From contig CAZZHN010000001.1 in NCBI GenBank assembly GCA_964654065.1, positions 1 through 64,000 on the forward strand: a stretch of 64,000 nucleotides of DNA, in the 5' to 3' direction. The notes under the pieces were generated by a model. It did not search any database. It saw only the letters and a program-made list of their open reading frames with translations, and was not told where the DNA came from. The position numbers were made by a program, and so were the translations under genes. The stretch's first letter is position 1. Each line of letters begins with the position of its first letter. Below are positions 51,755 through 60,837 of the stretch, piece by piece. The stretch comes from Bog-375 sp964654065 (GTDB lineage: Bacteria > Acidobacteriota > Terriglobia > Bryobacterales > Bryobacteraceae).

Positions 51755-53803
51755 ATGCATAAATTACTTCACACCATAGCCATGACTGCTTTGGTGCTGA
51801 TGGTGCCCCTTGTTGCGTCGGCGGACAACAACCTGAATCTGGATACGGGAAAAACTGGCGGAACTGGATTTGGTGACATCACATTCAACGGTACCAGCAT
51901 CGCACCGGTGGGATCGGCCCAATTGTCTGATCTTGGAACGTCGTTCAGCAGCGACTTCTCTACGCTTTTCGGGAACAGCTTTTATGAGGCCGTTCTCGCG
52001 GCGCTCCCGTACGCGACAACGCCAATCAGCGGCACACTGGTGCTCAACGATGTCTTGGCAGTGCATACCAATGGCGGTAATTACGCCGGACTTCTGGTGA
52101 CGGCGATCAGCAGTAGCTCGATCACTCTGCAGTTCTTTACCTACAACACCACACCGGCGCAGGTTCAGGCAGGGTCCGCTACCTTGGGTACCCAAAGCGG
52201 GCCCGCGGCACCTTCTATCTCCGCGGTTCTGAACAACTACAGCTCTACACTGCCGAACGCGCCCAACTACGGTATCGCGCCGGGGACGCTGCTCGCCGTC
52301 TACGGCTCCGATCTCGCCGAACCCGGGGCGCCCGTTGTCTTGCAGGATGCCAGCCAGGCGCTGCCGTTAACGCTGAACGGCTCGAGCGCTTCAGTGACCG
52401 TGAACGGTACCACCGTGCAACCGGCATATTACTACACCACACCCGGGCAGATCGGCCTGGTGCTCCCGTCCAGCACACCCGTGGGAACGGGGACGATCAC
52501 GGTGACATACGGCGGGCAAACGAGCCAGCCCGCGCCTATCAAGATCGTGGCCCACGCTTTTGGATTCGATTCCCTTTCAAATACCGGGACCGGTCCTGCG
52601 GGGGTCAGGGACAACAACGACGGCTACCTGATTGAGTCCAGTTGCTCGAAGCCTGTGGACCCGGTCGCGCAGTGCCGAGCATCGGCAACGCCTGGTGAAT
52701 ATATCGTCTTCTATGGATCGGGCGACGGCGCCAACATCAAGAACACTGACGTGAGCCCGCCGACGAACTTCGATCCCGTCAATGGCATCACGGCGTTCTA
52801 TTTCGGCAACGTTCAAGTGCCCATGCTGTACCAAGGGAGGGATTCGTATCAGGGACAAGATCAAATCAACGTGCAAGTTCCTGCAGGGGCGCTTCTCGGC
52901 TGCGCAGTTTCAATTTCGGCGGTAAGCGGCACGGGCAGCAGCGCTATCGCCAGCAATCTCGTGACGATCCCGGTCACCGTCGACGGCGGCGCCTGCGCCG
53001 ATCCGACCGCATTAGTCGATCCGACTCTGGCTGCGACGCTGGCCGGCAAGACCACCGTCAAATTCGGTGGCGTCGTGATCGCCCAACAGACGACTTTCAA
53101 CGGGACAACTCCCGCGGTTCAGCAGGAGGCGGCCGCGGATTTTTGGAGTATCAGTGGCAGCTCGCTGGACTCATATAGCAGCAGTCAACAGCCTCCGTTG
53201 GGAAGCTGTTCCGTCACGCAGACCAACTCGACGACTTTCACCAACCCGTTCACGCTGACCGGGCTGAATGCCGGTTCGGTCTCGGTAACCGGGCCCAGCG
53301 GAACCTTCGCCTTAGCAACGTTCCCACAGGTACCGGGAATTTACGGCGTTCTGTCCGCCCCGAACGGAACCTTCTCGATTCCCGCTGGAGGCGGGATCTT
53401 CACATTCACCGGCACAGGTGGAACCGATGTTGGAGCCTTTAATGACGCGCAGGTGAAGTTTCTTAACCCGCTGGTATGGTCCAATTCGAGTTCCGAGGGG
53501 ACAGTCGACCGCAGTGAAGGGGTGACAGTCACTTGGACTGGCGGCGCCTCGAACACTTTCGTTCAAATCCAGGGCAATTCGGTGTCTTCAACAAACGCGT
53601 TTAGCGCATCTTTTACTTGCGATGCTCCGGTGGGCGCAGGATCGTTCACAGTTCCGCCAGCCGTATTGCTGGCGCTGCCAGCTGGGAGCGGGACTCTCAC
53701 TGTGAGCAATTACACGAATCCGACGAGCCCTACCATACCAGACTTGGATTTCGCGTTCGCAATGGGATACGCATCGACTCAAATCAGCGCCACCTACAAC
53801 TGA
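51755..53803 (+). CDS. Secreted TIGR03437-type protein (paralogue 1)
   Basis: GGAGGAG lies 9 bases before ATG 51755. 682 residues: signal peptide (about 1-23), an extra N-terminal region of roughly 125 residues not shared with the paralogue, then SAVLNNYSSTLPNAPNYGIA and GTLLAVYGSDLAEPG. The TIGR03437 core has GEYIVFYGSGDGANIKNTDV and YQGQDQINVQVPAGALLGCA. The last 230 residues form a second conserved beta-rich domain ending LDFAFAMGYASTQISATYN. No enzyme motif. Likely surface exposed. A 16-base tandem repeat covers its stop codon. Confidence 0.85.
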   Translation: MHKLLHTIAMTALVLMVPLVASADNNLNLDTGKTGGTGFGDITFNGTSIAPVGSAQLSDLGTSFSSDFSTLFGNSFYEAVLAALPYATTPISGTLVLNDVLAVHTNGGNYAGLLVTAISSSSITLQFFTYNTTPAQVQAGSATLGTQSGPAAPSISAVLNNYSSTLPNAPNYGIAPGTLLAVYGSDLAEPGAPVVLQDASQALPLTLNGSSASVTVNGTTVQPAYYYTTPGQIGLVLPSSTPVGTGTITVTYGGQTSQPAPIKIVAHAFGFDSLSNTGTGPAGVRDNNDGYLIESSCSKPVDPVAQCRASATPGEYIVFYGSGDGANIKNTDVSPPTNFDPVNGITAFYFGNVQVPMLYQGRDSYQGQDQINVQVPAGALLGCAVSISAVSGTGSSAIASNLVTIPVTVDGGACADPTALVDPTLAATLAGKTTVKFGGVVIAQQTTFNGTTPAVQQEAAADFWSISGSSLDSYSSSQQPPLGSCSVTQTNSTTFTNPFTLTGLNAGSVSVTGPSGTFALATFPQVPGIYGVLSAPNGTFSIPAGGGIFTFTGTGGTDVGAFNDAQVKFLNPLVWSNSSSEGTVDRSEGVTVTWTGGASNTFVQIQGNSVSSTNAFSASFTCDAPVGAGSFTVPPAVLLALPAGSGTLTVSNYTNPTSPTIPDLDFAFAMGYASTQISATYN

Positions 53804-53828
53804 CGGCCGGTGCAACTGACGGCCGGTG
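53797..53828. repeat. Tandem duplication of 16 bases across a stop codon
   Basis: CAACTGACGGCCGGTG occurs twice in direct tandem (53797-53812 and 53813-53828). The first copy contains the TGA of the preceding gene, so the second is a non-coding duplicate. Confidence 0.85.
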
Positions 53829-54252
53829 AGTCGCGTACTATTACGCACTAGGTCGTTCTGGAGCTAAGCGCGGCTAAGTGGGACGAACTTAGAGGATACG
53901 TCTCGCCTCCGATGAACGCAGATCAACGCCGGTAAGTATCAGACTCTATCGGCATTGATCGGCGGCGATCACGCTCTCCGCCGCCTCACCTATTGCATTC
54001 GCCTCGGCGTAGCCGTCATAATTCTTCTCAGGCACTTTACGCGATGGAAAGGCCGAATGCTGCTTGGTTCGCGGGACTGCAAAAGAGACCGGTTGGCAGG
54101 CGAAAGCGCCTGCACCACTCGCCTTCGAGTGCTTCGACACGAAAGTCGGACAGGCGCTTTCGCCTGTCAACGCGCAAGTCAACACTTTCTCCCCGGCTTT
54201 CTTGGTCTCCATTTCCAGCGACCCGTTAGAACGCAGTTGCGGAGGGAATACG
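53829..54252. repeat. Intergenic region with two inverted repeats (families D and F)
   Basis: No gene. Imperfect inverted repeat GATCAACGCCGGTA (53921-53934) / TATCGGCATTGATC (53947-53960), related to the 6843-6908 element. Then GCAGGCGAAAGCGCCTGC (54096-54113) and ACAGGCGCTTTCGCCTGT (54150-54167), each a palindrome and complementary to each other. The region separates two paralogues of the same family. Confidence 0.7.
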
Positions 54253-55863
54253 ATGAGGCGTCATCTTCTTACCTGGGCTGCCATCTCCATCCCGGTATAC
54301 CTGCTGGCAGGCTCGCCACTGGCGGCCCAGCCGGCGATCAGCGCGGTGCTGAGCAACTATAGCTACACGCTGCCTAACCTGCCGAACTACGGCATCGCGC
54401 CGGGCAGCCTTTTCATCATCTTCGGCACGGGTATGGCGCAGCCCGGAAGCCAGGCGAGTCCGTTACAGGATCCTAGCAAGGCCCTGCCCCAGACTTTGAA
54501 CGGAGCCAGCGTCAGCGTCACGGTGAACGGCGTAATTTCCCAGTCAGCGCTTTACTATGCGACGCCGACGCAGATCGCGGCGGTGCTGCCCTCGAGCACG
54601 CCGCTCGGAACATTGGCGGAAGTGAAAGTCACCTTTGGCGGCGCTACGAGCCAGCAGTTCAATACCACAGTGGCGCAAAGCGCCTTCGGCTTCGATACCT
54701 ATTACGGGACGGGAAGCGGCATGGCGGCGGTGACCGACAACTTCACGGGCCGCTTAATCACGCCCGCCAGTTCCGCGCAGCCAGGCGAGACGATTGTCTT
54801 TTGGGGCTCGGGCGTCGGGGCTGACACCAACAACAACGACGTTGACCCGCCCGCGCACTTCGACAACCTCAACTTCATCACACAGCTCTTTATCGGCGGC
54901 GTTTCGGTGCCCATCGGGTACCAGGGAAGGTCGCACTATCAAGGGGTGGATCAAGTCGATGTGACCCTGCCCGCGAACGTGCCCACCGGCTGCGCGGTTT
55001 CCGTTGTGGCCGTGGGCGGCAGCGGCAACAGCGCGATGGTCAGTAATACGGTGACGATGCCGGTCTCGGCCGGCGGCGGCGGGTGCATCGACCCGCTCCA
55101 GCCCGTCAGCTCTACCGAGGCTGCCGCGCTGGCGGGCCATGCCCTGGTGAACCTTGGCTCTCTGTCTCTCTCCCAAATCACCAACACAACCGGGACCAGC
55201 AGGATGGCGGGCGCGCAGTTCGTCAGCATCCCCGGCGCGTCGCTCTTTCCGTACCTCGGCAACACGCTGCCGTCGCTGGGAAGCTGCGTCGTCTACCAGC
55301 AGGTTTCCGTACCTCCCGTCAATCCGTATCAACTGGAGGGGCTGAATCCGGGGACGATATCGGTCACCGGAGCGGGCGGCACGCAGGCCTTGAGCGCGCT
55401 GCCATCGACTCCCGGACTCTACACGGCTGCCCTGACGGCTGGATTCCTCCCTCCGTCTGCCGCCTCGTACACGTTTGCGGGTTTGGGGGGACCCGGCGTG
55501 CAGGCGTTCAGCACCCCGGTCGACTTCCCCAATCCGCTCGACTGGACCAACTCAAGCGCGGCGGGCGCGATCACCCGCGCAGAGGGTCTGACAGTGAACT
55601 GGACAGGAGGCGATGCCAGCACGTATGTCCAGATCAGCGGCAGCGCGTCAACCGTGGGTGCTTCTGTCTTTTTCATTTGCGATGCCCCGCTGAGCCCCGC
55701 GACATTCACCGTGCCTCCGTCGGTGCTGCTGGCGCTGCCCGCGGCCGGCGGCGGTGTACAGGTGAGCAGTTTCACCAACCCCAAGAGCTTCAGCGCCGCG
55801 GGTCTGGATTTCGGATATGCGGCCTCGTACGTATCCACCTTCGTAAGCACCACCTATCAGTAA
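54253..55863 (+). CDS. Secreted TIGR03437-type protein (paralogue 2)
   Basis: ATG 54253 follows GGAGGGA; the longer reading upstream crosses the repeats and is rejected. 536 residues: signal peptide to about 26 (LLAGSPLAAQ), then SAVLSNYSYTLPNLPNYGIA, GSLFIIFGTGMAQPG, GETIVFWGSGVGADTNNNDV and YQGVDQVDVTLPANVPTGCA of the TIGR03437 core. The same C-terminal beta domain as its neighbour follows (GLNPGTISVTGAGGTQALSA, TFTVPPSVLLALPAAGGGVQ, ending LDFGYAASYVSTFVSTTYQ). The two arose by tandem duplication. Function unknown. Confidence 0.87.
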   Translation: MRRHLLTWAAISIPVYLLAGSPLAAQPAISAVLSNYSYTLPNLPNYGIAPGSLFIIFGTGMAQPGSQASPLQDPSKALPQTLNGASVSVTVNGVISQSALYYATPTQIAAVLPSSTPLGTLAEVKVTFGGATSQQFNTTVAQSAFGFDTYYGTGSGMAAVTDNFTGRLITPASSAQPGETIVFWGSGVGADTNNNDVDPPAHFDNLNFITQLFIGGVSVPIGYQGRSHYQGVDQVDVTLPANVPTGCAVSVVAVGGSGNSAMVSNTVTMPVSAGGGGCIDPLQPVSSTEAAALAGHALVNLGSLSLSQITNTTGTSRMAGAQFVSIPGASLFPYLGNTLPSLGSCVVYQQVSVPPVNPYQLEGLNPGTISVTGAGGTQALSALPSTPGLYTAALTAGFLPPSAASYTFAGLGGPGVQAFSTPVDFPNPLDWTNSSAAGAITRAEGLTVNWTGGDASTYVQISGSASTVGASVFFICDAPLSPATFTVPPSVLLALPAAGGGVQVSSFTNPKSFSAAGLDFGYAASYVSTFVSTTYQ

Positions 55864-55917
55864 GCCGGCGGGCCGCCCGGCAACGCGTGCTGGCGCGGCC
55901 GGTGCTACCCTTGAGCC

Positions 55918-58653
55918 ATGCCCCGTCAAATCGGACCTGGGCGTCGGCTCAGTACGCCGGCCGTCCTCATCGCCGCTGGTGTCGCCCTGGTGGTGCTCCT
56001 GTTAGGGGCGCGCACGTTCGCCTCCTACGCCATCGAGGTCGCCTGGTGGAAGGAACTCGGCCAATTCCATACCTGGCTGAGCATGCTCACCTACAGCGTG
56101 GCGCCTTTGGCCGCGGCCACCGCGGTGGCCTTTTTCGCGCTCTGGATCGCGCACGCGCGGGCGCTCAAATTCGCCGGCACGCGCCTCGCCGAGCACCCTC
56201 TCTATGCCAGGCTGGCTACGCTCGGCGCGCTGGCGCTGGGCTACTTGATCGCGGCGTCCTCTATCGACACGTGGACCGTCATCCGCTTCGCGGGCTCGCG
56301 CGGCTTGCCTACACAGGCCACCGCCTGGCATGATGCGGTTTTCGCGCAGCCGCTCTCGTTTTACCTGTTCGACCTGCCATTCTACGACCTGCTGCGCGGC
56401 TATGTCCTGGCGCTGGTGATCCTTTCCATTCTGGTCTACTGGGGCGCCGCGCGCGGCTGGCAGCTGCGCCGCCGGTTTCCCGATTTATTGAACGCCCGCG
56501 AAATGGACGCCAGCTTCTTCCGGCTGGAAGGCGGCCTGGAGTCGCGGTTCCTGCGCGGCGCCGCCGTGGCGCTATTGCTGGCGATGGTGGTGAAGTTCTA
56601 CCTGGGCCGTTACCAGATGGTGTACAACCAGCACGGCTCGTTCATGGTGGGAATCGACTGGGTGGACCTGAATATCGGTCTCCCCATGCAGTGGCTTCTG
56701 ATTGTGGCCGCCCTGGCCGCGGCGCTGCTGGTCTGGCTGGGCCGGTGGATCAACGCCGCGTTCATGGCCATCGCCCTGGTGCTGGCTTTCGCTGTGCCTC
56801 GAATCGTCAGCGCCGTCTACGTGGCGCCCAACGAGATCTCACTGGAGCGGCCTTACATCCAGACGCACATTCACGCCACCCGCAGCGCCTACGACCTGGA
56901 CACAAACGTGCATGAAGTGGAGTTTCATGCCCATCCGGACGCGCCGATTGACATTGCGAATAACCAGGCGACGCTCGAAAACGTGCGCCTGTGGGACGTG
57001 GGCGCCTTTCACGACACCGTCACCCAGATCCAGGCGCTGCGGCCGTATTACGTGTTCCGGGACACCGACGTTGACCGCTACACCATCGACGGCCGCTACC
57101 GCCAGGTGTTTGTGTCGCCCCGTGAGCTCGACGTCAACCAGCTGCCCAACGTACATCAGAGCTGGATCAATCCGGAGATCATCTACACACACGGCTATGG
57201 CCTGGTGATGGCGCCCGTTAGCCAGATCACTCCCGACGGCTTGCCGGTGCTGTTGATTCAGGACGCGCCGCCACACATCGCAACTCCCAGCCTGAAGCTA
57301 ACGCGGCCGGAACTCTACTATGGCGAAGTCACGCACGAGCCGGTGTTCGTCAACACAGCGCAAGAGGAGTTCAACTACCCTTCCGGCGCCGACAACGCGA
57401 GAAGCCACTATGAAGGCAAGGGTGGTTTTCCCATCTCCTCGTTCTGGATGCGTCTGGCCGCGGCGCTCAATGAAGGCGAACCGAACATTCTGCTCACCGA
57501 CTACCTCACCGCCAACAGCCGCATGATGATCCGGCGCAAAATGCGCGACCGGCTCCATGAGCTGGCGGGTTTCCTCGAATGGGATTCCGATCCGTACCTT
57601 GTGATCACCGATGCCGGGCGCCTGGTGTGGATCGTGGATGGCTACACCACTTCCGACGCGCACCCTTATTCACGGGCAGTGGAAGCCGGCGATATCGGCA
57701 CCGTCAACTACATCCGCAACGCCGTGAAGGCCACCGTAGACGCCTATGACGGCGAAACGCACCTGTACATTTTCGCTCCCGGCGACCCCATCATCGGCTC
57801 CTACCAGCGCCTCTTCCCCGATCTGTTCCTGCCCGCCTCCGCCATGCCGGCCGATTTGCGCGCCCACGCCCGGTATCCGGAAACGCTCTTCAAGATCCAG
57901 GCGGAAATCTACCGCACTTACCACATGCTCGATCCGCAGTCGTTTTATAACAAGGAAGACCTGTGGGACCTGGCACGGCGGGTCACCGGCCAAACCGAAG
58001 GCGCGGAAGCGGTCTCCCCCACTTATGTGGTGGCGACGCTGCCGGGGCAAACCAAGCCGGAGTTTCTGCTGCTGACGCCTTTCACGCCGCGCAACAAGGA
58101 CAACATGATCGGCCTGATGGTGGCGCGCTGCGACGGCCCCAACCTGGGAGACATGGTGGTGCTGCTGCTTTCCAAGCAGAAGCTCATCTATGGGCCGATG
58201 CAGGTGGATTCGCGCATCAACTCGGACGGGACCATCTCCAAAGACCTGACGCTGTGGAATCAGCAGGGGTCGAAGGTAATCCGCAGCCAGACGCTGGTGC
58301 TCCCGGTGGGCAATACGTTTCTCTATGTGGATCCGATTTACATTCAGGCCACCGAAGCGCGGATGCCGCAACTGAAGAAAATCGTGCTGGCCGTCGGCGA
58401 CCGCCTGATCTACGCGGATACCTACGATGAAGCGCTGGCGGAGCTTTCGCAGGGCGCACAACAGCTGGTTACGCAGGCCGCCGCGCAGCCGGCGGCGGGA
58501 GCATCGACGACCACGGCGACGCCGCCCGCTGCCGATCCAAGGCTGGCCCGCATTCGCGAGCATCTGCGGCGCTATCGTGAACTGGCCGGCAGCGGCAAAT
58601 GGGCCGAAGCGGGCAAGGAGCTGGAAGCCATCGAAGCCGAAGCCGGCAAGTAG
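55918..58653 (+). CDS. UPF0182-family membrane protein (COG1615)
   Basis: 911 residues. The first 330 residues hold seven membrane helices (VLIAAGVALVVLLLGARTFA, LAYLIAASSID-like segments, LRGYVLALVILSILVYWGA). The remaining 580 are an external domain with family motifs: ISLERPYIQTHIHATRSAYD, DTDVDRYTIDGRYRQVFVSP, RELD-NQLPN, FNYPSGADNARSHYEGKGGF, and LTPFTPRNKDNMIGLMVARC. A short acidic C-terminal helix ends it. Conserved in actinobacteria, cyanobacteria and acidobacteria; role unknown, presumably envelope-related. Confidence 0.95.
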   Translation: MPRQIGPGRRLSTPAVLIAAGVALVVLLLGARTFASYAIEVAWWKELGQFHTWLSMLTYSVAPLAAATAVAFFALWIAHARALKFAGTRLAEHPLYARLATLGALALGYLIAASSIDTWTVIRFAGSRGLPTQATAWHDAVFAQPLSFYLFDLPFYDLLRGYVLALVILSILVYWGAARGWQLRRRFPDLLNAREMDASFFRLEGGLESRFLRGAAVALLLAMVVKFYLGRYQMVYNQHGSFMVGIDWVDLNIGLPMQWLLIVAALAAALLVWLGRWINAAFMAIALVLAFAVPRIVSAVYVAPNEISLERPYIQTHIHATRSAYDLDTNVHEVEFHAHPDAPIDIANNQATLENVRLWDVGAFHDTVTQIQALRPYYVFRDTDVDRYTIDGRYRQVFVSPRELDVNQLPNVHQSWINPEIIYTHGYGLVMAPVSQITPDGLPVLLIQDAPPHIATPSLKLTRPELYYGEVTHEPVFVNTAQEEFNYPSGADNARSHYEGKGGFPISSFWMRLAAALNEGEPNILLTDYLTANSRMMIRRKMRDRLHELAGFLEWDSDPYLVITDAGRLVWIVDGYTTSDAHPYSRAVEAGDIGTVNYIRNAVKATVDAYDGETHLYIFAPGDPIIGSYQRLFPDLFLPASAMPADLRAHARYPETLFKIQAEIYRTYHMLDPQSFYNKEDLWDLARRVTGQTEGAEAVSPTYVVATLPGQTKPEFLLLTPFTPRNKDNMIGLMVARCDGPNLGDMVVLLLSKQKLIYGPMQVDSRINSDGTISKDLTLWNQQGSKVIRSQTLVLPVGNTFLYVDPIYIQATEARMPQLKKIVLAVGDRLIYADTYDEALAELSQGAQQLVTQAAAQPAAGASTTTATPPAADPRLARIREHLRRYRELAGSGKWAEAGKELEAIEAEAGK

Positions 58654-58711
58654 GACGGGTTCGTGCTGCGCCAGCTGGGCGCCCGAGACCGGCCATAGCT
58701 GGCGTGCGCGC

Positions 58712-58826
58712 GGGCCGGGCATGCCCGGCCCCTACGGGGGTGGGACAGACCATCGGGGTTGGTGGTCTGTCATGGCAGGGTGCGGAACAGGAAGAAATGA
58801 CAGACGACACAAACCGATCGTCTGTC
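58712..58826. repeat. Cluster of three palindromes (families B and C)
   Basis: GGGCCGGGC-at-GCCCGGCCC (58712-58731); GACAGACCA (58744-58752) / TGGTCTGTC (58763-58771); GACAGACGA (58799-58807) / TCGTCTGTC (58818-58826) followed by CTACC. They fill the gap between UPF0182 and the DUF4180 gene and repeat units seen at 17113-17140 and 20239-20260. Confidence 0.8.
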
Positions 58827-58846
58827 CTACCTTGAAAGCTAAGTCT

Positions 58847-59236
58847 ATGCCTGCGAAGTCCTATGAGCTGCACGGCGTGCGTGTTCTGGAATGTGCGGCA
58901 GAAGAACCGGCGCTCCGTAGTTCGCAGGATGCCGTGGCCGTAATTGGAGAGGCGCTGGCAGCCGGCGCCGGTCTGGTCGTCATTCCCGCGGGCAGGTTGG
59001 ACCCGGGCTTTTTTCAGCTGCGGTCCGGAATGGCGGGCGAGATATTGCAGAAGTTCGTGACCTACCGGGTCAGGCTCGCGATCGTCGGCGATCTCTCGGA
59101 ACTGGTTTCCAGGAGCGCCACCCTGCGGGACTTCATCTACGAAACGAATCGAGGCGACGCAATCTGGCTGTTGGACGACCTTGGCGAGGTGGCCAAACGG
59201 CTGGCGCAACGTGGGGCAGGCCCGGGACCTGCGTAG
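58847..59236 (+). CDS. DUF4180-domain protein
   Basis: 129 residues. ATG 58847 begins the family sequence SYELHGVRVLECAAEEPALR; the longer upstream reading crosses the repeats. Conserved FFQLRSGMAGEILQKFVTYR and VRLAIVGDLSELVSRSATLR, DFIYETNRGDAIWLLDDL follow. Small cytoplasmic alpha/beta protein of unknown function. Shine-Dalgarno is weak. It converges on the STAS gene. Confidence 0.82.
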   Translation: MPAKSYELHGVRVLECAAEEPALRSSQDAVAVIGEALAAGAGLVVIPAGRLDPGFFQLRSGMAGEILQKFVTYRVRLAIVGDLSELVSRSATLRDFIYETNRGDAIWLLDDLGEVAKRLAQRGAGPGPA

Positions 59237-59251
59237 GGGCAGGCCGGACGT

Positions 59252-59608
59252 CTACGCGGTGGTAACGCCAGCGAGTTGCGCTTCGGCTTGTTCCGGGGTG
59301 TCGTAGCGCACCAGAAAGCCGTTGACGCCGGCCACCTGGAACAACGTCTGGAGGCGGCCCGAGACGCCGGTGAGCGCGGACCTGCGACCCTCACGCTGGC
59401 AGGAAACATGGAAACCCAGCAGCGAACCGAGCGCCGCCGAATCCATGTAAGGCACACCTCTCAGGTCAATGATGGTGACGGCGCTGGACCCTTCGCGTAC
59501 GATATTCTGGAAATCGAACATCGTGCTGAGGGTAAAGGGGCCTGTCAGCCGGAGTATCCGCACGCCCTGCCTGGCGCCTGCTGCCACTTCGACTTGCAGT
59601 TCTTCCAT
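59252..59608 (-). CDS. STAS-domain protein (anti-sigma antagonist type)
   Basis: 118 residues: GVRILRLTGPFTLSTMFDFQ, TIIDLRGVPYMDSAALGSLL with the phosphorylatable serine at about 57, and a C-terminal alpha/beta half. ATG 59608 begins the domain. Like the other STAS protein in this window it has no neighbouring kinase or sigma gene. Confidence 0.85.
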   Translation of the reverse strand: MEELQVEVAAGARQGVRILRLTGPFTLSTMFDFQNIVREGSSAVTIIDLRGVPYMDSAALGSLLGFHVSCQREGRRSALTGVSGRLQTLFQVAGVNGFLVRYDTPEQAEAQLAGVTTA

Positions 59609-59663
59609 GGTGGGCAGTGTACTATGGCGGCTGGCGAGGCTCAACCAGAATAATGTTACAACG

Positions 59664-60227
59664 ATGAAACATTCGGGCGGACGAGCGGTGCGGGTGATGG
59701 CGCCGCCTGGCGACCGGTGGCTGGCGCGACGGGTGGGGACTTTGCTCGACCGATTGCCTCTGGCGGCCGGCGCCCCGGTTTGGATTGAGCGCGTGGCGCA
59801 GCTGCACGACGGGCGGGGAGCGGTGCACGCCGGGTCGTTTCTGCGGCAGCGGCGGATGGTGATTGCGTGCACCAAAGCCGAGTTCCCGCGCGTGTTTGTG
59901 CACGAGTGGTTTCACTTCGTGTGGCGGCGGGCCGGCAATCCGCTGCGCCGCGATTTCGAAAGGCTGCTGGCGGCGGAGCGGCGGGCCGGCGCGTCCGGCG
60001 AGCTGGGATGGTCGGCCGAGTGGCGCAAGCGCGCGCTCACGCCGCGAGAGGTGCGCGGCCGCACCAGGCGCTGGCGCGAGTACTGTTGCGAGAGTTTCTG
60101 TGATACCGCCGCGTGGGTGTACGCCGGGTTTGCGCGGCACGCCGAGTTCACGCTCGCGCCCCGTTTCCGCCGCCGGCGGCAGGCGTGGTTCGCCCAAAAG
60201 ATCGCCGGCAGACGATTGTCGATATAA
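59664..60227 (+). CDS. Putative zinc metalloprotease-like protein (HExxH)
   Basis: 187 residues, basic and Arg-rich. RVFVHEWFHFVWRRAG (about 73-88) contains HEWFH, an HExxH zinc motif, and YCCESFCDTAAWVYAG (about 145-160) offers a glutamate as possible third ligand. No signal peptide. I do not recognise a named family; catalysis is a guess from motif and spacing. It stands 20 bases upstream of the TlpA-like gene. Confidence 0.55.
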   Translation: MKHSGGRAVRVMAPPGDRWLARRVGTLLDRLPLAAGAPVWIERVAQLHDGRGAVHAGSFLRQRRMVIACTKAEFPRVFVHEWFHFVWRRAGNPLRRDFERLLAAERRAGASGELGWSAEWRKRALTPREVRGRTRRWREYCCESFCDTAAWVYAGFARHAEFTLAPRFRRRRQAWFAQKIAGRRLSI

Positions 60228-60246
60228 TTGGAGCAGGAATCCAAGC

Positions 60247-60837
60247 GTGTCCGCCTTCCGTTTTTCCGCCATCTTGAGCACGGCCCTGGCGCTGGGATTG
60301 TTCGGCGCCGGCTGTGGCGGTCCCGTGGCCGTGAAAGCCGCGTCGGTGAAACCCGAGAAAGAACGCAAGGTTGCGCCTGATTTCGCGCTCAAAGACGCGG
60401 ACGGCAAGGTGGTCCATCTCTCCGATTACCGCGGCAAAGTGGTGATTTTGGATTTCTGGGCCACTTGGTGCGGCCCATGCCGCATCGAGATTCCGTGGTT
60501 CATGGATCTGCAGCGGAAGAACAAAGACCGCGGATTTGAAGTACTGGGCGTGGCCATGGACGATGAGGGTTGGGAGGCGGTGAAACCGTTTCTGGCCGAT
60601 TTGGGTGTCAATTACCGCGTGATGGTCGGCGACGACATCACCGCGCAAATGTATGGCGGCGTGGACGCGCTGCCGACTACATTCCTGATCGATAAGACCG
60701 GCAAGATCGCCGCGGTTCACGTGGGGCTGGCTAGCAGGAGGGATTTCGAAGATGGTGTCGAACAACTATTGCAGGCTCCCGCGACGGTGGCTTCCTCTGG
60801 CACTGGCGAGCTTGTGGTGTCTGGCGGCGCAAAGTAG
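60247..60837 (+). CDS. TlpA-like thioredoxin-fold lipoprotein
   Basis: GTG 60247 has AGGA upstream and begins a lipoprotein signal (STALALGLFGAGC, lipobox Cys about 23); the longer reading lacks this. 196 residues: APDFALKDADGKVVHLSDYR, active site DFWATWCGPCRIEIPWF (about 71-87), DALPTTFLIDKTGKIAAVHV with the cis-proline. Membrane-anchored thiol:disulfide reductase. The C-terminal 28 residues extend past the fold and overlap the next gene. Confidence 0.92.
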   Translation: MSAFRFSAILSTALALGLFGAGCGGPVAVKAASVKPEKERKVAPDFALKDADGKVVHLSDYRGKVVILDFWATWCGPCRIEIPWFMDLQRKNKDRGFEVLGVAMDDEGWEAVKPFLADLGVNYRVMVGDDITAQMYGGVDALPTTFLIDKTGKIAAVHVGLASRRDFEDGVEQLLQAPATVASSGTGELVVSGGAK

